Source: Psychrosphaera sp. F3M07
Lineage (GTDB): Bacteria; Pseudomonadota; Gammaproteobacteria; Enterobacterales; Alteromonadaceae
Assembly (NCBI RefSeq): GCF_018860345.1
Contig: NZ_JAHKPJ010000011.1
Coordinates: 248,001-312,000, forward strand
Direction of reading: 5' to 3'
Length of the DNA: 64,000 nucleotides
A program made the position numbers and the translations under genes. Below, piece after piece: positions 56,462-64,000 of the stretch (the first letter of the stretch is position 1; each line of letters opens with the position of its first letter). The notes beneath the pieces are model-generated. The model was not told the DNA's origin, ran no database searches, and saw nothing but the letters and a program-made list of their open reading frames with translations.

Positions 56462-56701
56462 AACTATTTCCTATTCACTTGTTGTTATAACCCAACATCT
56501 TGTGCGTTGGTTTGAATGGGCAAACACGTTTTTTTTATTAATATATATGATTTGTAATGGACAAAAATTACGCTCACCCTAGCTATGTTTTATAGCAAGC
56601 TAACGAAGGTGTCCAAGTATGCTTTGTAGCGATTTGTACATTGGAAATAACCAATTATTTCATAGTGTTAGGCAAGGTTTTTTATAATTCAGGCATGATC
56701 A

Positions 56702-56735
56702 AAACAGGAGTAACCAACAAAGGTCACTCCTGTTT
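56702..56735 (-). terminator. Terminator after the TIGR03032-type gene
   Basis: AAACAGGAGT-ACC arms paired with the reverse complement (one G-U pair on the minus strand) and a 6-base loop; four T follow on the minus strand. Confidence 0.6.
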
Positions 56736-56773
56736 CTGGTGTTATTTTAAGTTTTGTTTTACCTCAATTCACC

Positions 56774-58039
56774 TTAAGCGGTTGCGTTCTCAAATGTTAA
56801 CATCGTCAGGTTTTCTTTATTTTGTTGTCCTATAGCCATTGGGCAACGGACATTAGGTAACATAGTTAAATCAAACAGCTCACTGATTGGGCCATCCAAT
56901 CTAATCCACTCTTCAACCACTTCTGTCTCTAAATTAATTATTTGCACACCACACCATGCGGCAGAGTCTTTATCTGATAAATTTTTATCAAGGTCTAAAC
57001 CTTCAAAACGTTCATAACGAGGTTTTGATAAACCAACCACTGCATACTTGCCATGAATGGCTAAACCACGTGCAAAACCAGGACAAAATATCTTAGGGAC
57101 AAACGACTTAGTCTTAAAGTCAACATAACCTAAGTACCCCGTACCCGAATTTAATACCCACAATTTACCGTCAGCCCAACGAGGTGAGTGCGGCATTGAA
57201 AGTCCTTCACAGACAATTTCGTTTGTCTCAACATCAATAATAATTCCACCGTCATGACGGCGTTCACGCCAACCATCTATGGTATCCGCTTTACAAACTG
57301 CAGTGACGTATTTAGCTTTGCCATCTACCATGGCTAAGCCATTCAAATGACAACGGTCTTCTGGTACTAATTTACTGATAAATTCTGGTTTCCAAATAGC
57401 TTTAAAACTATGTGTCACCGACGGTACAGCTAAACAGTTATACTTAGTATTAACAAAAATAATAGTGCCATCTTTTTGAATACCTAACTCATGAATATCT
57501 ACTTCACCCGTAAATTGTGCATTTCGTGGCACATAACATTTATCAAACATCTTATTGGCAACTTGACCTTGTTGCAGCACATTTTCAAAACGCCATACTT
57601 GGTATAGACCGCCCATGTAAATACGTTGTTCATTACCAACAATCCCCATAGCTCTTTGAAAAACACGTTCATGAAAAGATACTCGCCCTTCAGGATCGGC
57701 ACCTATAAAGTACACTCGACCAGACTGATAAGACGTGAATGCCAACGCCGTTTTATTGTTTACTATCCAATTTGCTAGACCTTTAGAGCAGGATTTTTTG
57801 ACTTGTTCTACCGGTTTAGTTTCAGGGGTTTCAGTAGACTCAGCGGGTAAGTCGATTTGTTCATCTGCTGGCGTTGTATTTTCATTTACTTTTGCTGCAG
57901 TCGCTTTTACCGTTTTTTTTGCGGCTTTTGGTTTAGCTGCTTTTTTAGGTGCGGCACTTTTTGTCGTTGTGCGTTTCGTTTTAGTTGGTGCTTGTTCTTG
58001 CTCCACGTTCAAACTTTCAGATTTGTTATTGTCAGCCAT
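56774..58039 (-). CDS. TIGR03032-type protein with basic Lys/Ala-rich N-terminus
   Basis: A 421-residue soluble protein. The first about 75 residues are disordered and rich in Lys, Ala, Thr and Pro (KSAAPKKAAKPKAAKKTVKA), like bacterial histone-H1-like tails. From about 90 on the sequence fits the TIGR03032/DUF4915 family: LAFTSYQSGRVYFIGAD, ERVFQRAMGIVGNEQRIYMG, DIHELGIQKDGTIIFVNTKY and GLSMPHSPRWADGKLWVLNS, suggesting a beta-propeller. The family occurs with secreted polysaccharide or surface-protein loci, but its biochemical role is not known to me. No signal peptide. Single gene with its own terminator. The basic head is unusual for the family. Confidence 0.75.
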   Translation of the reverse strand: MADNNKSESLNVEQEQAPTKTKRTTTKSAAPKKAAKPKAAKKTVKATAAKVNENTTPADEQIDLPAESTETPETKPVEQVKKSCSKGLANWIVNNKTALAFTSYQSGRVYFIGADPEGRVSFHERVFQRAMGIVGNEQRIYMGGLYQVWRFENVLQQGQVANKMFDKCYVPRNAQFTGEVDIHELGIQKDGTIIFVNTKYNCLAVPSVTHSFKAIWKPEFISKLVPEDRCHLNGLAMVDGKAKYVTAVCKADTIDGWRERRHDGGIIIDVETNEIVCEGLSMPHSPRWADGKLWVLNSGTGYLGYVDFKTKSFVPKIFCPGFARGLAIHGKYAVVGLSKPRYERFEGLDLDKNLSDKDSAAWCGVQIINLETEVVEEWIRLDGPISELFDLTMLPNVRCPMAIGQQNKENLTMLTFENATA

Positions 58040-58207
58040 AAAAACCTCTGCACCGATAATAGTGCTTTGCTAGAAGAGTATCTTGACGTGATTAACATCG
58101 ATAGACACGGGAATATTGTTCAATTCTAACGTTAAGCCAACGAGTTTTGATAGGTTCTACAGCCCCCTTTCGAGTAGCATTTTGTACAGTTCAAATGTCT
58201 AACGCAT

Positions 58208-58234
58208 AAAAAAGCCAGTAAATACTGGCTTTTT
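58208..58234 (-). terminator. Terminator after the TonB-domain gene
   Basis: AAAAGCCAGTA and TACTGGCTTTT with a 2-base loop; the minus strand continues with T. It closes the peptidase-receptor cluster. Confidence 0.88.
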
Positions 58235-58257
58235 GTCAGGTTGGGATATGTTTAAGC

Positions 58258-58779
58258 TTATTCTGAATCGTCCGTTACGTTACACGTATCATCTTCATCT
58301 GAGTCGGCTTCTGACTCACACTCTTTTTGTTCATAAAAGAATTCTGTTTTCCATTCAACCCCTTTAACCATGTTATCTATAGGCATAAAGGTCCAATTTT
58401 CTATGGCTGTAATGATAGGTTGAGCAAAAATTTGTACTTCTTCGCTTGATGCTGAATACAGTGTCACATTTTTAGTTTTACCGTCAGTCGTTACATCAAA
58501 TTTTAATGTTAATGCACCTTCAACTTTATCTTTAAATGCACTGGTTAACGCCTCACCTTTATAAGTTGGACGTTCATAATACCAAAAAGATAAACCGTGT
58601 GATTTCATTTGGCTTTGACGAGCTCGGCGGTAGTCGGCTTTTACTGCATTACGGCAAACTGAAAATTTTTCAAATTTGCTGCAATCAGGTGCTTGCCATT
58701 GTTCTACCTCTACCTCACTTGCGTTAGCAAATGAGATTGAGCCTAATACAGACATTACTAATATTAATTTCTTTAACAT
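58258..58779 (-). CDS. Exported protein with TonB C-terminal-like domain
   Basis: A 173-residue protein with a signal peptide (LILVMSVLGSISFANA). Residues about 80-145 (LTLKFDVTTDGKTKNVTLYS; PIITAIENWTFMPIDNM) look like the TonB C-terminal fold. There is no proline-rich spanner or N-terminal anchor of true TonB. Two Cys pairs flank the domain (CSKFEKFSVC near 34-43; CESEADSDEDDTC near the end). The gene begins 2 bases behind the stop of the S9 peptidase gene, so they are co-translated. It may contact a TonB-dependent receptor or the peptidase; this is inference from context. Confidence 0.8.
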   Translation of the reverse strand: MLKKLILVMSVLGSISFANASEVEVEQWQAPDCSKFEKFSVCRNAVKADYRRARQSQMKSHGLSFWYYERPTYKGEALTSAFKDKVEGALTLKFDVTTDGKTKNVTLYSASSEEVQIFAQPIITAIENWTFMPIDNMVKGVEWKTEFFYEQKECESEADSDEDDTCNVTDDSE

Positions 58780-58781
58780 AA

Positions 58782-60821
58782 TTATTCTCCTAATGTTCCT
58801 TCATAGAGATTAAATGGTAATTCTGGATCACCCTCTGGAACACACTCTGCAGCAGTTGCTGGTGGATCCATAGGATTACCACTACCAATATTACGATCTA
58901 AAAAGTCAAACATACGACACCAAATTTGTTTGCGACTTTCAGCCTTTCTAGCTCCATGCCCAGCTCTTGGAATGGTTAATGTTTCGAATCTATGTCCTTT
59001 TTCAATAAGCGCGTCGCGCATAACTTCAAAGTTTTTGAAATGGGCACGATAATCACGCTCACCATGCATTAAAAATACGGCTGATTTGATTTTATCCGCA
59101 TTAGGCGCAGGCGATTGAGCTTTACGTTTCTCATAGGTGTCACCAAGTGCCCAATTAAGATAATTAATACCTGATTCACGCAATGCAACGTCACCCGTTT
59201 CCATCATGACATTTAAGTCATAAACACCAACATAACCAATCGTACATTTGTATAAATCTGGTTCACGAACCACGCCCATCAAGCTGGCATAACCACCGTA
59301 AGAAGCACCATACATACAAATACGTTCTTTATCCGCGATGCCTTGTTGGATGGCCCAATGTGTTGCATCGGTTAAATCGTCTTGCATCTCAAGTCCCCAA
59401 TGACCGTACCAGTCATATAAAAACTCTCTACCAAAACCACCAGAACCACGATAATTTACGGCTAATACTGCATAACCTTCGTTGGCCAGTAATTGATGCT
59501 CAGTTAAGTAGCGCCAGTAATCTCGTATACCATGTGGACCACCATGAGTGAGTATGATTAAAGGTAAGTTTTTAGATTTTCCTTTAGGTAATGTCAGCAA
59601 AGCGTTTATTTCTAGACCATCACGTGCATTGAAGCGCACGGCATGCATTGGTGCCATCTCTTGTGGTTTAATCCACTCTGCGCGATTTACTAAAAACTTT
59701 AATGAACCATCAAATTGGTTAAATATGTAATATTTTCCTGGATGAACGTCGCTCCGCACATGTACTAACCATTCATTGTTATCCGCTGTTTTAGAGCTTA
59801 TTTGTATGATTGAATGTTTAAACGTCGCTTCCATTTTTTGCTGGATTTGAGCATAGTAATTATCTTTATCTAAATAGATGGTTTTTGGATAATCAGGATT
59901 AACCGTAACACCCCAGATATTTCCATCCTCATCTTTTAAGGTCTGGCTATAGTCTACTTTTGGATGACGATAAACTAACTTCATTTCACCCGTTTCTACA
60001 TTTAGTTTCATTAAACCCGTTGTTGGCGCATCAATGGTATCTCGGTAAAATAAAAACTTACCATCACTGCTATACGCTAGAGGGATACGTTCACCTTCAG
60101 ACGCGTTAGAAATGGTTTCTTTCCAACTGCCATCTTTTTGTTTTTCTCTGATCACTGTATGGTCAAAACTATCAGGTAATTTACCCACCCAATGCGTAAT
60201 TTCACCTTTCTCACCTTTTTTACCAGGCTTGATTATCGGTTTACCAGCGCGGATAGGTGAACGATATAGTTTTTTGGTAGCACCGGTGTAAATGTTAATT
60301 TTGTAGTAATAGTAAAAAGGGAACTTACTCATACTTGTGCCTGATGGCGCAACCATTAACATATAATGCTTAGAATCTAACTTTTGCATTATAGCTCCAC
60401 CTTCGCGGCCACCATATTCTGACGTAACTCCTTCCCAAATCATGTCGTTATGTTTACCATCAATATCCATAGCAACGACACGACCAGTACCACCAAACCC
60501 CTCTTGTAGTTCAGAGTCATAACCTAGATTTACTAGTACACGTTCATTATTAGCCCAATTCACAGACTGAATACCATAACGTCCAGCAAATTTCATGTCA
60601 GATACTAACTCGCCGTTTTTACGGTTAATAATAAAAATATGGAGTTCGCCATTATCTTCTGCTTTACCGGCTAAAAAATGTTTACCATCGGGCGATAAAC
60701 GTAAGTTGCCATACTCTAGCCCTCTAAAAAAGTTATCAAATGGTACTTTCGCTTGTGCATTACTAATGTGTAATACATTTAACATTAATAACATTAACGT
60801 TAATATGAATTTAAATTTCAT
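58782..60821 (-). CDS. S9 family serine peptidase (prolyl oligopeptidase type)
   Basis: A 679-residue exported peptidase with a signal peptide (ILTLMLLMLNVLHISNAQA). The N-terminal about 400 residues form a propeller-like region (LRLSPDGKHFLAGKAEDNGE). The alpha/beta hydrolase domain has LILTHGGPHG, catalytic Ser507 in GASYGGY, an acidic residue near HGERDYRAHF, and His622 in RAGHG. Such enzymes cleave short peptides, often dipeptides. It is placed between a TonB-dependent receptor gene (56 bases upstream) and the TonB-domain gene (2 bases downstream), which suggests peptide capture and digestion in the periplasm or outer membrane. Confidence 0.94.
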   Translation of the reverse strand: MKFKFILTLMLLMLNVLHISNAQAKVPFDNFFRGLEYGNLRLSPDGKHFLAGKAEDNGELHIFIINRKNGELVSDMKFAGRYGIQSVNWANNERVLVNLGYDSELQEGFGGTGRVVAMDIDGKHNDMIWEGVTSEYGGREGGAIMQKLDSKHYMLMVAPSGTSMSKFPFYYYYKINIYTGATKKLYRSPIRAGKPIIKPGKKGEKGEITHWVGKLPDSFDHTVIREKQKDGSWKETISNASEGERIPLAYSSDGKFLFYRDTIDAPTTGLMKLNVETGEMKLVYRHPKVDYSQTLKDEDGNIWGVTVNPDYPKTIYLDKDNYYAQIQQKMEATFKHSIIQISSKTADNNEWLVHVRSDVHPGKYYIFNQFDGSLKFLVNRAEWIKPQEMAPMHAVRFNARDGLEINALLTLPKGKSKNLPLIILTHGGPHGIRDYWRYLTEHQLLANEGYAVLAVNYRGSGGFGREFLYDWYGHWGLEMQDDLTDATHWAIQQGIADKERICMYGASYGGYASLMGVVREPDLYKCTIGYVGVYDLNVMMETGDVALRESGINYLNWALGDTYEKRKAQSPAPNADKIKSAVFLMHGERDYRAHFKNFEVMRDALIEKGHRFETLTIPRAGHGARKAESRKQIWCRMFDFLDRNIGSGNPMDPPATAAECVPEGDPELPFNLYEGTLGE

Positions 60822-60876
60822 AAATTTCTCCTAAGTCGGACTTTACAAGACGTTAAGCCCGACTATCTAAATCAAC

Positions 60877-63633
60877 CTAATTGATTGCGTAACTGAAAGA
60901 CAAAGTCGCAGAGCGTCCCATTGGGCTTTGCAAGTGAGACCAGAAATATGGCCATCTTGGATTTGTATTGTCCGTCGTTGGCATTTCGTTAGTGATATTG
61001 TTAAGTCCCAATCTCACATTTAAACGAGCCGAGAAGGTGTAACCTACCGTTGCGTTTAATGAATAATAAGGGGCTAACTCTTTAGAACCGATATAGTTGT
61101 CAACTGCACTTTGACGGCTTAAGAACATAGATGCATTAACCGCTTGGAAACCCGTTAAAGCATTTGAGTAAGCGACATAAATGCTAGAGCGATTTTTAGG
61201 CGTTGATAACCCCGTGCGTCCACCACGCAAACTGATAACGTCATCATCCGCAAATTTTTTCCAATCGTACTCTAATGTTACTGAATGATTTAAACCGGCT
61301 TGGAAACGACCTAAGGCCTCTGATTCCCACATAGTTTGTACTCGTAAATCTATCCCCTCAAGTTCTACGTATTCTTGATTTTGAGGTTTAATAAACACTT
61401 GAACAATTTCGTTGGTTACAGGGTCTCGTACCACACGCTCATTTACATCATTACAATAACTACCTGTTGCATTACGTTCGCCGTTGGCACATTGCCATTC
61501 ACCAACATATAAGTCATATGCACTTTCAGTGGTAACCATGTCATTTAGACGGATCTTCCACCAATCTAATGACATATTGACATTAGACATAGGCGTGAAA
61601 ATAATACCTAAACTACGCTCAGTACCTTTTTCTTCTTCTAACTCAGTTGAACCAGTTCGAGTACTTAACACTGTAGTTTGTGGACAACTACCCACAAAGT
61701 TTTCACCGTCATAACAACCTGGCGATAATAAGTCGATAGCTGTTGCAAAACCGGTAGACTCACCGTAGATATTGAACATATCTGGGGCACGGAAAGTTTC
61801 AGATGTACCACCACGCAATTTAATTGCATCCGTTATGTTGTACATGAATTTTAATTGCGAAGTGACACGAGAGTCGACAGAACTGGCATCATCGTACTGG
61901 TCAAAACGTGTTGCAAACGTAATTTCTAAGTTTTGCGTTGCTGGTATACGGTATTCCATACCAAATGCGGTACGCGTCCTTTCGCCATCTGCTTGTACCG
62001 CGCCTAAATTCATCCAGCCTTCACCAGTTGTATTTAATGAACGAGCATCTGGGTTTATTTCGGTTGTCGATTTATTCCAATCAACAACAAACGCAGCTTG
62101 TACTGGGTTATATAAGAAACCAAAGTCAGACAACGTTCCTGTTATTTTAGCTTGGAATGCATGTGCCGTTGAACCAGCGTCTGTTAATGCTCTGCCAACC
62201 AAAGTATCACGGTCACCTGTTGCATCACGGAAAAGGTTATTAACCAATTGATCTTCAAAGAAGTTATTATCCACACGATAAGTACTTTCAGATACATACT
62301 CTAACTCTTCGACACCATCAAAGATCCAATTAGTGACTTCTTCTTCTTTTAAAGCGTCATACTCTTGTTTATAACTAAACTCAGATGCAGAATAAGAGAC
62401 ATCCCAGTACCAAGTGTTGCTGTCAATAACAAATTCACCTTCAACACCCGCCACAGCAGTCCACATATTTGATGAGTAATCTGCTTGTGCGTAACCAAGA
62501 TCTGAGGCAAAAGAACGACGTCCTGACAATACTCGATCACTACGTTCGCCATATACAAGGCCATTCCAGCTAAATGAAGGATTGTAATTTGTAACATTTC
62601 GCTGTGTCGCCATCACAGTTACGAAACCTAAAATGTCATTAGTAATATTATAACGACCATCTATGAAGGTAGATAATTGTTCACTGTCTGCTGACATAGC
62701 TATGCCATTTGAAGCGTCTAAATTACAAACTGTGTGCCCATCTTCTCCAGCATCTTCATGTGTAATTAAGCCGTTATCCTCACAACTATAACCTTCAGGC
62801 GATGCATAAGGCATTTCAGATGTTTGATTGGCATAATATTTAGCGGCTGAAATGCCAGTAGTCACAAAACGTCGATCTTGCATAAATTCAATTTCATCAG
62901 CACTAACTGCTGTTGCCATGCGGGCTTCAACCCCCAAGGTCACTGAGCCTTTATCGAATGCAGTACCCGTTACGAATGATAAACGACCCGTTTCACCGTA
63001 TCCGTCTTCATACCCACCAAAGTAACCACTTAAAAGCGTTTGTTCCATATCTCGTTTCGTGATGATGTTTACCACACCACCCACTGCGTCAGAACCATAA
63101 ATCGCGGAAGCACCTGCACTTAGGTATTCAACACGAGCAACCGCAGAGTTAGGGATAGTCCCCATATCTACACCGTTTTGCTCACCACCAAATGGAATTG
63201 GATAATCAGCAATACGTCGACCGTTTATTAATACAAGCGTACGACCTGTACCTAACCCACGAAAGTTAGCTTCTTGAGCACCAACGGTAAAACCAGATAA
63301 CAAGTTACCTGAATCACCTTCTGAATAACCTGAGTTTTCTGCTAATGACTCGATTACATCTGCAATGGTTAACAAACCTTTGGCTTTCATCTCTTCTTCA
63401 TCAATGATAGTCATCGGTTCCGCACTATCGTATCCCTGACGTGGAATAAATGAACCTGTGATGACAAAGCGTTCAACTTCTTCTTTTTCGACTTTTTGCT
63501 CTTTTTTCTCTTTTTTAGCAACTTCTACTTCTTGCTCTGTCGCTTTTTTATCATCAGCAAATATAGGTGTGCTAATGACACTGCCTAATAACGCTAAGGT
63601 TACTAGGTTTGAAATTTTCTTTTTATTAAACAT
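60877..63633 (-). CDS. TonB-dependent outer-membrane receptor
   Basis: A 918-residue receptor with a signal peptide (about 1-26) and an unusual Lys/Glu-rich linker (EVAKKEKKEQKVEKEEVE) before the TonB-box-like VERFVITGS. The plug includes IADVIESLAENSGYSEG, VLINGRRIADYPIPFGG and YLSAGASAIYGSDAVGGVVN, the TonB_dep_Rec marks. A 22-strand barrel is expected in the rest; it ends SATLSFSYAIN, not the usual Phe. Large receptors of this kind with a nearby S9 peptidase commonly take up peptides or glycans; substrate is unknown. An AGGA site precedes the ATG. Confidence 0.94.
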   Translation of the reverse strand: MFNKKKISNLVTLALLGSVISTPIFADDKKATEQEVEVAKKEKKEQKVEKEEVERFVITGSFIPRQGYDSAEPMTIIDEEEMKAKGLLTIADVIESLAENSGYSEGDSGNLLSGFTVGAQEANFRGLGTGRTLVLINGRRIADYPIPFGGEQNGVDMGTIPNSAVARVEYLSAGASAIYGSDAVGGVVNIITKRDMEQTLLSGYFGGYEDGYGETGRLSFVTGTAFDKGSVTLGVEARMATAVSADEIEFMQDRRFVTTGISAAKYYANQTSEMPYASPEGYSCEDNGLITHEDAGEDGHTVCNLDASNGIAMSADSEQLSTFIDGRYNITNDILGFVTVMATQRNVTNYNPSFSWNGLVYGERSDRVLSGRRSFASDLGYAQADYSSNMWTAVAGVEGEFVIDSNTWYWDVSYSASEFSYKQEYDALKEEEVTNWIFDGVEELEYVSESTYRVDNNFFEDQLVNNLFRDATGDRDTLVGRALTDAGSTAHAFQAKITGTLSDFGFLYNPVQAAFVVDWNKSTTEINPDARSLNTTGEGWMNLGAVQADGERTRTAFGMEYRIPATQNLEITFATRFDQYDDASSVDSRVTSQLKFMYNITDAIKLRGGTSETFRAPDMFNIYGESTGFATAIDLLSPGCYDGENFVGSCPQTTVLSTRTGSTELEEEKGTERSLGIIFTPMSNVNMSLDWWKIRLNDMVTTESAYDLYVGEWQCANGERNATGSYCNDVNERVVRDPVTNEIVQVFIKPQNQEYVELEGIDLRVQTMWESEALGRFQAGLNHSVTLEYDWKKFADDDVISLRGGRTGLSTPKNRSSIYVAYSNALTGFQAVNASMFLSRQSAVDNYIGSKELAPYYSLNATVGYTFSARLNVRLGLNNITNEMPTTDNTNPRWPYFWSHLQSPMGRSATLSFSYAIN

Positions 63634-63667
63634 AGTTAAATTCCTAAAGGCTTAAACGTTAGATTTA

Positions 63668-63687
63668 GCCGGAGGTTATCCTCCGGC
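63668..63687 (-). terminator. Hairpin between the barrel gene and the receptor gene
   Basis: GCCGGAGG and CCTCCGGC form a GC-rich hairpin with a 4-base loop, 11 bases behind the barrel gene. There is no T tract, so it may only slow transcription or protect the transcript end. Confidence 0.5.
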
Positions 63688-63697
63688 AAACAATGGG

Positions 63698-64000
63698 TTA
63701 CCAGGCATACCCAACAGAAAAATGAATCGAGAGACCATTTTTGTTGGTATCACCATCATGGAAACCTGCACTTGCATCTATCGCCCAAGCTTTATATGTG
63801 CTGTTGACACCCGTTTGAATTCGATATCCTGCGCCAGTTAAGTCACTTAAGAAGCTGACATCATTTGAAACCAAATTGTTTTCAGCTTGAGTATCTACAT
63901 AATCAAGGTTCACAAATGGGATCACTTCGCCTGTTGACAAGGTATAAGTTTTATTGACTTTAATACCTGCGCGAACTTGTGTGTTTGCACCGTTATCAAA
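63698..64000 (-). CDS. Outer-membrane barrel protein (autotransporter-like C-terminus), partial
   Basis: The minus-strand frame is open from the right window edge to a stop at 63698 (100 codons plus stop); the true start lies outside. Visible strands are NTQVRAGIKVNKTYTLSTG, VIPFVNLDYVDTQAENNLV, AGYRIQTGVNSTYKAWAIDA and NGLSIHFSVGYAW. The pattern and the aromatic C-terminal residue are typical for an autotransporter beta-barrel end. It is in line with the TonB-dependent receptor and probably belongs to the same cluster. The passenger, if any, is not in the window. The TTG at 63940 is not a likely start. Confidence 0.75.
   Translation of the reverse strand, partial: FDNGANTQVRAGIKVNKTYTLSTGEVIPFVNLDYVDTQAENNLVSNDVSFLSDLTGAGYRIQTGVNSTYKAWAIDASAGFHDGDTNKNGLSIHFSVGYAW

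Noticed and set aside
63698-63940. Complete 80-residue gene
   Set aside because: The frame stays open to the window edge and the supposed start is an in-frame TTG within barrel strands, so it is the end of a longer gene.

Overview
The window looks like a chromosomal segment of a low-GC marine gammaproteobacterium of the order Alteromonadales, most likely near Colwelliaceae / Psychrosphaera / Thalassotalea. The reasons are the gene orders rlmE-ftsH-folP-glmM-tpiA-secG-tRNA-Leu(GAG) and thrL-thrABC, a SEC-C protein of the PBPRA1643 type, DUF3545 and DUF3429 genes, a long TonB-dependent receptor next to an S9 peptidase, and many signalling proteins. The genus is an inference; no rRNA is present.

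Layout. 1-5.7 kb: a multi-PAS membrane sensor cut by the window edge, a SEC-C protein, purE-purK, a stand-alone PAS protein and a beta-carbonic anhydrase. 5.8-15.4 kb: rlmF, a lipoprotein pullulanase, yaaA, a DUF3429 membrane protein, transaldolase, glucose-6-phosphate isomerase, an EamA transporter and a DUF3545 gene. Pullulanase, tal and pgi make a loose carbon-metabolism neighbourhood. 15.4-17.8 kb: an accessory island of displaced RHS tips. Two tip ORFs and one remnant start from the same 29-bp core sequence. Each complete tip overlaps a small two-helix membrane protein gene, and a terminator-promoter block recurs between units. No full-length RHS gene is present. 17.8-23.8 kb: ung, an array of twenty 7-bp repeats, and the threonine operon with a Thr/Ile-rich leader peptide and attenuator.

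24-44 kb: a sensor kinase, rdgC, three secreted or surface proteins (two large lipoproteins flanking a probable beta-barrel), a DUF2726 protein, mtnN with a CobD/CbiB-like gene and a periplasmic rhodanese, a CPA1 antiporter, a GAF histidine kinase coupled to a DUF3369/HD-GYP response regulator, a small monooxygenase, and an LRR-protein kinase fusion. 44.2-50.9 kb: conserved housekeeping genes (tRNA-Leu, secG, tpiA, glmM, folP, ftsH, rlmE) and divergent yhbY. 51-64 kb: a 1817-residue surface protein, a TIGR03032-type protein with a basic Lys/Ala-rich head, and a cluster of TonB-domain protein, S9 peptidase, TonB-dependent receptor and an outer-membrane barrel running off the window.

The best candidate for something undescribed is the RHS-tip island: paralogous Gly/Ala-rich tips, each paired with an overlapping two-helix membrane protein, with two of the units carrying what looks like their own conserved promoter. 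The small proteins may be immunity factors for membrane-acting tips; this is inference from the sequence.
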